A stretch of 64,000 nucleotides of DNA, from NCBI RefSeq assembly GCF_018139145.2, contig NC_059481.1:7304368-7368367 (forward strand). The letters are read 5' to 3'. This DNA is from Gymnogyps californianus (lineage: Eukaryota > Chordata > Aves > Accipitriformes > Cathartidae). Within the stretch, counting starts at the first letter, position 1, and each line of letters opens with the position of its first letter. Made by a program: the position numbers and the translations under genes. This document shows positions 38,335 to 51,283 of the stretch, one piece after another. Under the pieces are notes generated by a model. The model had not been told where the DNA came from and did no database searches. It was given only the letters and a program-made list of their open reading frames with translations.

Positions 38335-39228
38335 GACAAAACTTTAATCAAACAATTCAACCCAGAAGAGTTAGTTGTAGTCAAGTATTACTCTTGTCTG
38401 GGACAGAGAGAAGTGGAACTAAATACAAACAGAAAAAAACTAAAAGACTACAAGCTACTAATTTCATTGTCCTGTCAGAATAAAAGATAAAATGAAAACA
38501 AAGAGTATAAATGATAAAATGGTGATAAACAAGACTTTTACAATGTGGATGAAGGAATCAAATTTGAATTTATGGTTTTAAGCCTATAAGTGCTCAATAT
38601 TTATCAGTGTTAATATATACCAAATGTTCCTATAATTCCAGTGTAGGGAAACCTACATGAAATTTTGGTGCAGATTGCAGATCTGTTTCCCAAGTGATTA
38701 TACTGTTGTTATATACCTGTCTCTTGTAACATCCTGATAGATCATAAAACTTAAGATGATCACAGTAAAAACACACAGTAAGCCTAGCAGGTAGGAATTA
38801 AAAAATGTAAAGCTACCAAAAATGATAGCTAAACCTAATAACAGAAGCTTTGATGCTGCAGGGAACTATTTTTGTGAGTATCTGGGACTACACCTGGTGA
38901 AAGAATCAGCTTGAACACAACAGGTTGAAGGATTGGTTCCTACCATGTCGCTTTTCCTTTCATCAGTAATTAGCTCATGCCATACCCTAGTGACGTGGTA
39001 ACCTATCCCATTGGAGACATTTGGTTAGATTCAAAATATGGTAGTGGGTTACAGTTTGCATCTACAAAATTTTCAAAAATCCAATATGACTATTTTCAAG
39101 AGCAAAAGCTCTTCATGCTGTTAAGAATCCGCAAGATCCGGTCTTGTAGTCACTAAATTTTTAATTTTAAGAAAACGGCAGCGGTAGCATTTGTAACGTT
39201 CCAGGGAGATAAAGCCCTCCCATTAAGT

Positions 39229-39258
39229 GGCGGGGGGGGCGGGGAGGACAGGGGTGTA
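39229..39258 (+). repeat. G-rich tract, potential G-quadruplex
   Basis: GGCGGGGGGGGCGGGGAGG followed by ACAGGGG gives four closely spaced G runs in AT-rich surroundings. Confidence 0.6.
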
Positions 39259-42200
39259 TGTATGAAAGCTGTAAAAATCAGGTTAAAGGAACTCTTGAGC
39301 CAAAGTTTAATAAATGTTTCAATTTCTGAGAGCCTAACTTCAGACAATATATTATATGTCTGACTGGGTATCCCAATTCTTGTTCAACTGTGAAAATATT
39401 GGTCCAAATGAATATAAAATATTTTTAATAAAACAATGTGATAAAAATTTTAAATATGTTATTAAAATAATCAACAACTGGATCACATTCTTTTAGGAAT
39501 ATGGAAATTAAGCATTTTTCTCCTTAGTTTCCTTCAAGACCATCTCATACAAAATAAAGAACAGATCTGTTCATTCCAGATACAGGCATTTTTGAATATC
39601 AAACATGTATTTCTTTTTACTTCATTGATTACATAAGGGCTTTACAATCTTCTCTCTTCTTTTACTAACTGGTGTCAAGACTTTTCCAGACTCCAGTAAG
39701 TTATTTATAAACAACAAAAATTCATGTGCAGATCAACGATCTTGCTACAAACCAGATTTTTATAACAAATAAGCAATTTTCTGTCCTCTGCTTCAGAGAA
39801 GACACAATCAATTCTAGCTTCTCTTACACACTGCAGTTATTGATACTTTTGGCATAGATGATCTGGCTCCAAATTTGCTGTGAGTAGACCAATTTTTTTT
39901 AATTGCCCCAGTATAAAAATAAAACTGCCTTTATGGCATTCCTGATGTTACACTATCAAATTGCATAAGGCCTTACATCCTGGAGAAAACACGTGAAGAG
40001 CAAAAAGGAAAAAGGGGAGAATTAAACAACTTACTATCCTTCCCGTAACACAGAGCACAAAGTTTTGGGTTGTGGTGTGTTTTGGTTGGTTGGTTTTAAG
40101 CAAAAGAATAAGGTAAATAATGCACTACTAAGATTTTGTCTGGTAAGGTAAATAGCCTTAAATCACCTTTTGCTGTTATGGCAGTTTATATAACATTTTT
40201 CTCATCAGTGCAGCTTCTCTTGGTTGTTTTTAGACATTAAAATAACAGAAGCATGTACAATACTGTTGTACAAGATTTTATTCATTTAACTTAAAATTGG
40301 TCATCGCGTTAGTACTCTCTAATACTGAAATATTTCTGCTTCCTAACATGTTCCAAAAATGAATCAGCAAAAGATATGAAATGAAGTTATATTTTAATAC
40401 ACTCTCTGTCCTTGCCCTTTGTTTGCCTTTTAATATTTAACATTTTTGCTTGGAGCAGCCAAAGAAAAAGCAAGACCTTGTTAGGGTCAGGTGTACTCAG
40501 CTGGCATAAAATAACAAGGCCACACTGAAGTCATCATTTTATACCATGTGAGGGTCTGCTAGCGTAGTTTAGTCCATGCATTTTGGTGAGTGTTGGAAGC
40601 AGTATTTCTAATGAGTGTTTTCCTGGAGCTGACCTGGATAGTATCTGTCCTGAGATCTGTCACGCTGTGATCTGCATTGCTACAATGCCAGCATACACCA
40701 CATTAACGGTTACAGTATAATTACTCTTGTCAGTATAACCTACAACCTTTTTTTCTCATTACACACTAGCAGGTTTGAGAGCTTACTTGCTCTCTTGCCA
40801 GCCAAGCAACTTACCTACCATCTGCATGTGAAGAGCACCCAAGCAGTTATGAAACTGTCTGGTTCTTCCTCAGCACTCCGGCTTTTTGGGAGCTATTCAT
40901 TGGCTCTCCAATGTTTGGAGCAGCAAGAGAGGATGCAACAAAAATGAAAATAAAGCTCTGGGTTTTATTGTTTTAGTTAAAGAACCCTACTTTTTGATTT
41001 TGTGAAAATTCCTCAATAATGTACAAAGGACAAATTTTGAAGATTAACTAAAAGAGCCATAAATAGAGATCTCTCCTGGCACCCTAAACATCTCTGTAAA
41101 TCTGTTCATTTTATTGCAGTAGTGCAAACTCTTCCTCAGAACCATCTGCACCACTACTGAGATTTGAAAACCAGAACACACAAAAAAGACCATTGTTTAA
41201 TGGATAATGAGCAAGGGCACTCTCAAACCCACTGCCCTTATCTTCAAGCCAGCTGTCCAAGCAGCTAGAGCACATATTCATTGATCTCACTCCCAAGTGA
41301 AAGATACAAATGCTACAGAAGTTCAGAGCATTTCTCTGAAGAAAATCAGCTGATGTCTCACACAAATCTAGTGTGATATTCCTCCTCCAAAACTTTGCCT
41401 GGACCTTAGTGACAAACAAATAGAATGAATAAAGCAGTGACCAGACACCAGAACAAATAAATAGCAGTGAATATTCAAATGGAGATAATGAAATCAAGCT
41501 TCATATCTGCTCATATAGCCAAAAGTGATGATGTTCCACTTATTGTGAGTGACCTCGCAGTGGCTGGAGATACCCTGTTGCAGCACTGACAGTTTGAATG
41601 TGTACCGGAGTACACTAACGCTAAAAGAAGATGCACGGATCTCTGTAGAAGACAGAAGACATAGTGCTTGTAGGAACAACGCAAAAATACCAACACTTGC
41701 AAGTAGTCACTGCAAAACACATTCAGTCTGGTGATCTGTGCACATCATTGTGACAGCAGCAATAAATCACAGGTTCTACAACTGTTTAGAGGGAAGGTTT
41801 CCTGTGAACCTGAAGCCAAAGATTAAGGTGGGTCACATTGTATTGGATTCACTCCTTTCAATAGATAAGTTTCTGGTTATCTTATTATGCAAAGAACATA
41901 CATACCATCTGTCTTGGGCATTTATGAAATGTTATTACTGTGGTATCTACACTGTGAATGAAACAGAAATAGTCTCTGCTTTTCCCTTCCTGTATTTTCA
42001 TGTGAACACATCTCTAAGTAATCTGTGTTATTTTTAAATGATACCTTCTACTGCAACTTCTGAATGCATCTCTGTCTTAGCATTGTGCTGCACCTTTTAT
42101 CTGATCACATGTACTAAATACCTTCAGTTCCCACTGACTTCTGTAAATTTTGACAACGTAGTGCTATTCTACCAGAATAAAACTTTCAACTGACTTACAC

Positions 42201-45200
42201 AGCTTTGATCCCAGCAATTCCCAATGGGTGGAAAGCACACTAAGAAAAATCATCCAGCATAGCAGCGGGATAGAGTTGTCCAGTAGCAAGGAAGAAAAGT
42301 TCTATATAAGCATCCTGATGCTATTCTGGCTGCAAGGAATTTTATTTTTTGATGGATTTAAAATCAGAATAGTACCAATGTCATTTCTCAGTTACTTTTC
42401 ATCCTACTTGATGCAGACATCTGACATCTCCTGACAAATCTGATGCTCCAGAAGCTCAGCTTCTCTCTGGTGAATTACATTACAAATACAACAAAATTCA
42501 AGGTCATAGCTAAGAATCTGCGTGAATATGATTAAATTAAATATAATGCATAGAATTTCATTCCTGTTTCTGTCATCTTCAAATTTATACGAGCCTCTCT
42601 GAAGGAGTATAATGGTGAATAACACCAGCCTTGAGACTGATGAATTTCTGGGGGAGTTGGCTACAAGAGTTATCTGAACCTTCATAAAATCTTAAGATGT
42701 AATTTGCATTTTCTTTGCCATAGGTCTTTTACAGTACAAAAACCGTAAGTTTGAGAGACTTTCCTTTTCTCTTTACAAATGCATCGTCATACTACTGTAC
42801 AAATAACGTTTATCTGTTAACACACCTAACATGCACCAATGACAAACATTCCTGCTCTGATACATAACATTATTTAAAAATTATTCCACTTCTTCCTCTA
42901 ACCTACAGTACATACTCTTATCACCTTTTGTCTCAGTCGGTGTTTCTCTGAATCTCATTAGCATGCTTTACTCTAGCAACCAGCTATTTGCCCTTTGAAC
43001 TCAATTGACCTTCACTAGATGGAACAACCAGAGAATATTTTCTGCAATTTTTTGTCAAGACACCTTGAACACATGTTCTTGTTCTTCACATATTTTCTGG
43101 CTAACATTAAATAGAAAGAGGCCAGTAAGGAAAGGACCCATATAAAAGCCCTGTAGGTTTCATTTTAGCTTCTTCTGCAGGCCCAACATTGAAACATCTT
43201 GAGACATTTTCAGAGAGTTTGTTGCTAGCTTTTGATGTGCTTCAGTTTTTTATGCTTCCCCCTCCAATATCATAAGCTAAATTTTTCTTTGCAGTCTGTT
43301 GTAAGTGTTCTAGAAACAACGAAATTCATCTTGTATCACCTACACAGAGTGACAATGCTGTCTTCCATTTGTTTAGCAGCAGCGCTGAAGTTACTCATAA
43401 ATTGTGCTGGGCGTTTGACATAGAGCCAACCACTGGAAGAAGCAAACTTACCCCTCCCCAGATACTATTCCTCCATTCTGTAACTTCATTCTATTTACCA
43501 GACACTGCTTGTTACTGTGGTACATATAATTATTTTTATCTACCCTTGTCAACCCAGAGAAAAGAGGAGTTCCATCACCTGGCCTGCACATGCCAATTTT
43601 CTGTAATCTTACAAATAATTAATGGAAACACACATAACTGAGCTCTGTTTCTATGAACAAAGTTTACAGGTGGTTTATAAAGATATTGTTCCTTTTTTCA
43701 CATTTGTTTGTAGAAGGAATACACATCCTCTTACCTATGTTTCAGTAATAACTATTGGTAAAGTTATAAGGAAATTCACATAAAGAATAGGAGAACAATA
43801 TTAAAGGGATGAACAAACCCAGGAAATCAGAGAACTTCAAAATTGAATTTAAATTATCCTCTTGTGCCTGCCTGCTGCATATTGCCTTTATTTTTCTATG
43901 TCTCTACTAATAATGATGGCATATTTGCTTATGTAAAGTAGAGGAAGCCAATGGGCAAAAGTCATATGCAGAATATGTTTCAAAATGCCGCAGAGTGGGA
44001 TAGATGTGTATGTAATCCAATTTTCCTTTATCAGATAACCATCATGTCTGTATGCTGTGTGTAGCAACAGATAGCATAATATATAACATTCTCAGTTCTG
44101 TAACTGAGGAACATATCAAGAAAAAACCAGCTGCGCCTAGTCTAAAAGAGCTGCCTATATTTCTACTTAGCTGAATAGATAGGGGTTATCTGCAGGCAGT
44201 ATTTACCGTTACTTTGGGGCAGGGTTGGAGGAAGGCAAGGGAAAGATATAGCCATGTTTAAATATCCCATAGGATTTCTTATGTCTTCCATGGGTTGATT
44301 AAAATCAAGTGTTCCTGCTTGTTCCTTATCCTTTATCCCTTACAGAAGGAGCACACGGCAATAATTTGCAGCAAGATTTTTACGTAAGCGTCCCCCTTAC
44401 ATGGGTTTTATGCAGAAGGGAAACATATGGTTCTGAAAGAGCATTAATACCCAGGTACAGCTGGTCTTTGAAGATTTTAAGTGATCCAGATAAAAAGAAT
44501 GATCGAATGCCTCCCAAGGGAGACTGTGGCTGTTTTGACACTGTTCTTTATCACAAGTGTAACACTTCTAGGGAGATGTCTATGGAGACCTAAGAATAGA
44601 ATGGGGATTGTATTGGCAAAAGAAAAATAGACATATAAGCAAATAAGACAAAAATAAAACCCTCAACCTGGCCAGCAATGGAGAACTTAATCACAGTCTA
44701 CCAGGCTGGCAGCAAAGAAAAGCAAGCAAACTGATTAATTCATCTATTGTTACTAGTTAATGCAACAACCTAACATTTCTCCATGACAGCAACGTCTCTG
44801 TGCCAGGTTTTTATTATCCTGCGGCACTGGCACTCTTAAAATTCCTATTACTCAGAGAGTTTAGATTGATTTAAAATGGAGTTTTGTTTGCTGGATATAA
44901 AGAGACCTATCACAAAAAATTTAGTGTCAGACCTTAGGTGAGAATCAACCCTATTTTCTCTTTAAAAGACTCATTGGATTTAAAGACAAGTCACTTTTAA
45001 AGAAGGAGAGATCTAAGGCGCCAGATTTATTTGAGGAGCTGATCACAAATAATGATGTTCAATCCTTATTTTTATCACACAGAAATATCACATAGCTCCA
45101 ACCATACTTAGTCAGGCTTCATTACTGCACACGCCAGAGTCCCAAACAGAAGTGCCAGAAGCTGAGACTAGACACCGTCATTAACTGCTCTTGTGCCAGG

Positions 45201-48200
45201 TAAAATTCCCCAAGGTATATGTTCCCTGGAGAGACTAGATTGCCAAAGGGATAGGGAATAAACTTGAAATAGAGAATGTGAAATTCAGGACAGAAAGTTC
45301 ACAACAGAAGGTTTAGGAAACCTGGAGAATTTATGAAACTCCTATAGTTTCATGACTGCAAGAGGTAAATTAAAGGAGCAGGAGAAAGTCAGGAGGAAAG
45401 ATGGAAAAGAATTGTATAATCCAGTCAGAGCTCTGAGAAGAGGAGCCTTTCAAAGTCTCACTGAGATTGGCAGCAAATCCGAAGCTTACTGTTAATACAA
45501 ACAAGAAAGTTAAACCACAGAATCAGAAGCCATGGGCCAAGTCTGGATAAATGAATTTTTATTTGGCAGGACTACTCAAGGTAAAAATCCCATTTCAGAA
45601 GTAATCCACTATCTCATCTATAGTTACAACAGCAATGAAAATGGAGTTGCTAATACAAAATAAACATATAAACCCATCATTTTGTCTGAATTCTGCAGAA
45701 AGAATGTATGCAGCTACGGTGAAAATCTTGTCCTGGGGCTGCCACTGGATAACACGTCCCTAACTAGAAGGATTAGAACTACCATGACATAAGAAATCCT
45801 AAGCTAATTTGGAAGTAGAACAGCTAAAGAAAGGCTGTTCAACAGAAGTTGGAATTAGAGCAAGAGGTTAAATTGCTTCAGATTCTTTCTATCTGTGCTG
45901 ATATTGGTGCCAGATGTGAAAGTCTGGCTGAGATAACAATCCTTCCAAACCACCAAATCTTTCATAAGCCAGGAAGTTTAGGAGGCAAGATCACAGATAT
46001 TGTATCTAGGAGTATAATAAGAAGTTCCTTTTATTCGTCTCATGTAAGATTATTGCAAGAAAAAAGAAAAAAATAATATGGAGGGAGGTACAGCTTTTTT
46101 TTTTTTTTAATGAAGAGACAAAAGATATTAAGCACAAGTCAAAAGTTTAAATTATGGTAGTTATTTTAAAGTAACTAAAAGTTGCTTCACAGATTTTTAA
46201 CAAAATATGTCCAAGGACTAAATACGGAAATATGCTCGACTAATTTCTCAAACCAAAAGCAATAAGCTATGGTAAGCCTTAAGTAGGTCCAAGTTGCAGT
46301 CTTGTTCTATAATATCTGCATGAGTATTTTATAATGTTATAGGTTATTAAGCATGTTGATGTATAAAAATATGCAGAAAAGTTGGCTGCTCATAGATCAT
46401 ACAGCACAAAGAGATACTAGCTACATAACAAATTAGTAACAGCTGGATGATTTGGAACCAGAAGGCCTAACATGCCAGTACAGGGCAAATTTCACTCAGT
46501 TTACAAAACAAGACTACTTTACCTAGGGCAATAAAACAATGCCTCTAGATTGGATTTTGCAGAACCTGGGGCTCCCTTGTGAAACTGTGTGATAACTTAG
46601 GCATGACAAAGATGCCACAGGATGAGGCAGCCCAGCAGAGAAATTCTGCTGCCTGGAAAGATTCTGGCTTGAGAAATCCTGATTGCTTGAAGAGTTGAAA
46701 TGAATAAAAAAATTAAGCTTGAGGTTACAAAATTAAAAATGGAAGTCTATGCTTCTATGCTTTAGTAGGTCTTTATGAATATTTTGATTTCTTTAAGAAA
46801 TAAACCTGTAGTTTATCATCATTTATCTTTAGAAAGATTTCATTGTATGAAGTGCTTAAGATTTTCTGCTTTTAGATTCTCTTTTGGCAGAGGGTTGGGG
46901 TTTTTTTCAGTGGAAAGACTCTTTAGCTTTAATGTCATATTTCAAAATAAATTTTCTTGCTGTCTTTTGCTCTTTCCCTTTGACAGCCATCATTGCTGAG
47001 TAATGCCCAGGGTCATACTTTTGAAAAGCAAATTCTTCCTTTGCAGCATTGCTGCAGGACCTATGGCAGAGCATATATCCAGAGGACTAGGCACTTACCC
47101 TTTTATAAGATATAGGCTGAATTCTGTAAGGGATGTGTCTGGCACAAGAGTCAGATGCAGATCAGCAAAGAAATATGAAAGGGAAAATCAGCAACTGTAG
47201 AAATGGTTTTAGGAATATATACACATACATTCACATGAAAATACAATTTTGGAATATTAAGCAAGAAATGCATTAAATGTAAGGTAATTTGTTCCACCAG
47301 AAAACATCCAGCGACCTATTAGTCCAGGTCATTACTTGCTTGGACAGAACTCCAGACTGAGCCAAAATCTTTGCCACAGAGTGCAGAGATCTTCAACTGA
47401 AGTCAAAATAGTTGACCCAAGGTATCAAAGATAAATTTAGTCTGGATAAAAAGTCCTGAAATAATGCCTAGATAGCAGTTATTTTCCCAAGAGAATTTAT
47501 TACCAGAACAAAACTTACTTGAAAAAAAAAGTCTTCTCACATCTCTTGGCAGAACATCAGATATTTTAGTAAAATACAGTAATTTTCTCCTGCAACAAAT
47601 TTCCACCCTGAAGAAATCTTAGTACAAAAACTCACTAGCATTCAACTCATATTTAGTGACAAAATTGGACCAATGTCTCTAATGGGACACTTAGCATAAG
47701 TATGGCATTGCAGAATGATTGTCCAGTTCATTCATTGCTAAATCCTGCTTCCACAAAATTAATGCGTTCTGTTAATTGCAAGGAAAGCAGAAGTGGGCCT
47801 TTAATCACATGATGATTCAAGAGAGAATCCTTGTTAAAGAGTAGGTTTGTTACCACTGAAGGTGACAAATTAACAAATCCTGACTTTGATGGTTACTGTT
47901 TTTTCAGTCATATGGCAGGTCTTTACAAGGACCTTAAAATTTTCCCTATTCATAATTTGATTTCTACTCCCTAGTTTTGTTCCAGCATTTTAGTTCAACT
48001 GGTTTTATGGTTGTCCAACATAAAATATGACTATTTGGTGTATGACATGTTACCTCTGCAGTGTATGAACATATTTTGATTTCTACAGCACTGAGTCAGC
48101 ATTCTGATGAGTTAGCATTTATATTCCCGACAGCTGTTTATTCCTCTCAGTGTAATTTCAGAGATAAATGTCCAGAAGGGATTTGCTGCCCCAGATCTAT

Positions 48201-50587
48201 CAGAAAACATATTTAAGATATTCTGTGGTATTTAAATCATTAAAAAAATATTATTCAGTAATGCTAGGACTAAAAGTGTTTAATTTTTAACATTAAATAA
48301 CTAATTTAAACCTTACTAGATTATTTTTAAATATAATGTGATAAAAAGTCAAAGTATTTTTATTTTCTATGCAAAATCACATCAATGGTTTCTAGGGACG
48401 TTATAAATTTAAGAAACATACTGAAACTTTCAATCAGTATTTTTATTTTACTCCTTTTATTTAGAGTTGAGAAAGTAGCCTTGAGAAGAAAAGAAGAGAC
48501 AGGAACCAGTGCACAAAAAGGACCAAACTGTTCCTGGAATAGCTGATGGATTGTGTTTTACTAAAGCCATGGGATGAGTTGGCACAGTGGAACATAAATC
48601 TTAATAGAAGGCAGTACCAGTAGACGAGGATTCATTGCATTCTGAAAGTCTTCAGGTAATGCTGCAGGGTTATTTTGGCAAATGTGGTGTAGGCTATGGT
48701 CATTCATATGCCGTCATTTTTTATCTACTTTGGTTTTAGTCTTCTCGTAAAGCAGTGCAGATAGCGCAGAGGAGCATAGATTTTATTTTCCTGCGCCAGC
48801 CCTATAGACTCTGTAGGGTGCACTACCTGTGTTACCACAGCTGCCTTATCTTTGGATTTTAGTAAGAGTAAACTCTTTCTAGGACATGTTTCTTCTAAAT
48901 GCTCTTCTGTTAGATGTGGGTTTACAATATGGCAGGGAAATTAAAGTTACTGTTAGTGAGATTATAGAAGTGTATGTTATCCGTGCCAAAATAAAATGCA
49001 GTTCTGAATCCCATTAAATTAATGATTTTGATCATGTCTGGTGGCAATGAATTCTACAGATTACTTATGATTTTGATAAAAGAATTAAAAATAAATGCTC
49101 TGTTCTTCTCTGTCCTTTCAAACTCCATTTTTTCTTGTCTCAGGACAAAAAGTGAAAAGGGATTCTTGATATAACTTCTCTAAAAGTTCAATTCATATCC
49201 TCTATTACTTACCTTTTGCCTTTTCCTACTCTCTAGTCTAAATCAAACGGTCCCTTTTTTCGAACTCAGATAGAAAGATATCTTTGCTTATTAGAGTAAT
49301 AATATATATTGCCTAATAATTTTAATTTTATTCTTATTGATTTTTTATTTCTTCTTTTCTGGGATAGAGTAAAAAGAACGGTGAACAGTATTACAGAGGA
49401 GAGTTTTCCAATAGATTCTTTCTGCACCCTAATATTTTGTTTGCTCTTTTGGCTGCTATAGACCACCAATCATCAGTTCTTACTGAGCTTTCTATATTAC
49501 TGGCAAGTACTTTGTTTTTTTCCTCCCATGGTAACCATAAATTTAGAAATAAAGATAATAGGCCAAATTAACTTGCAGGCAATTCTTTTCATCCCAGTTA
49601 TACCTGTGTCCATAAATGAACAGACAAACCAATGAATAAAACCATCATGGTTACTACTCCAGTAAAGTAAGACTTTTAAAATACAAGCATACTTTTGATG
49701 CTAAAGTCTTTAATAAAACACCAAAACTTGAATGTTATTACCCTAGGACTTTTTTCCCCAAATCCTTACTTATGTCAGTAAACAAGGTTAAACAGGAGGT
49801 GAAAATCTTCATCCATATTTACCATTAAAACTTAAGTTATGGGGCAGACTTTATTGTGAAAAGAAACTGTCCTGAATCTAAGCATTCAAGATCATTTATA
49901 TGGCTGTGACATATGCACCATGAAGAAAAATGTGTAAGTAGAATATAATAATCTCTTTGATCTATTCATGAAAATTTATTTGGGCCATTTCTGTACAAGT
50001 GTTGCATCGCCAATGTAGATTAATGTATAGCTTTCTCAAAAATCATGAAATTAATCAAGATTGGACAGTGGTTACAAATTATTTGATCCCTTCTAAAATC
50101 AATTCATAACCCTGTGTCTGCCTTTGTCAGTTTTCTTCTGGCTTCGTAAAACATCCTGAAGATTGCAGTGCCTGTACTGTAATTTTGTGTATGTATGTTC
50201 AACATTCCACTTAGATTTAAAAGTGTAGTGAAGAATGGGCATCAGGGTCAATATATTTGTATAAAAGGTATTCTAAGTTTAATGCTTTGCTTTATTCCCA
50301 GATTTGTGGATAATACAATTTCTTATTTATAGCTTAGTCTTAAAAGATGTGGAAAAAAAAGTAATTTGATTGATTGAAATGCTGCTTTAAGTGATTGTGT
50401 ATATAGCTCTCTGCCTCTTGAGAAATCATTAGCTTGCACAGTAAACACCTACATATACTTTCAGTGCAAGAACTCTAAAAGCTTTGTGCTGAGATTCACA
50501 TGACTATTCATGCAATATCCGACACAAAAATTTCCAAAAAGCTGTACAATATATATTGTGAATGATACCAAAAGCAGCAACAATGAC

Positions 50588-50614
50588 ATTTATTTATTTA
50601 TTTATTTATTTATT
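50588..50614. repeat. (TTTA)n microsatellite
   Basis: About six uninterrupted ATTT/TTTA units are present. Confidence 0.95.
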
Positions 50615-51252
50615 CATAAACTCAGTATCTGTTTCTTGGTAATATTGTTACTAGTGTTATTTATATGACTTCAGTGCCTGGAGTTCCCAGGTGAGACTGA
50701 TAAACTTGTATTCTGACCTAGAAGTGTTTACAATCTAAATATGTCTTTATGGAAATATTGCTATGACAGAAAGGTCTAAATGATGTTATTACATATAGTT
50801 TAATACATTTTTTTCCTCAGTATGCAAGCAGAGCATATGCCAACAGCACTCTTAGAAGAAATATTTTTGTGGCAATTTTATGATTCAGTGCTGTTGGGGT
50901 GGAGCTGTAGCAAAGAATATGTAAATTTACAGAGAGGTAATCTTTCTAACTACAGCCAAGTCTTAAGACAGAATGCTTCTGTAAGAAGTTTTTACTAAGA
51001 TGCAGTCATTTTGTTATGATCTCTTACTCAAGGACTGGTTTAAATGTAAATTAAGTTATGGCAAGTATATATGCATATTCCAAGTGACTGATCAGCACAG
51101 TAACAGTGGGTATGCATACTAAGTCCACCTCCTCTCACACATACCCCTTCTCAAAACTGACACTTCCATTTTATTAACCTTTTCCAAAACCCCCTCAGTT
51201 TTATAAGAGGAAACCATTATAGAAGGGAAGAATCATCCTAAGATGAGAATAT

Positions 51253-51283
51253 TGGGTGGGTGGGTGGCTGGCTGGCTGGCTGG
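51253..51283. repeat. (GGGT)n(GGCT)n microsatellite
   Basis: Three GGGT units run into four to five GGCT units, a compound tetranucleotide repeat. Confidence 0.95.
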
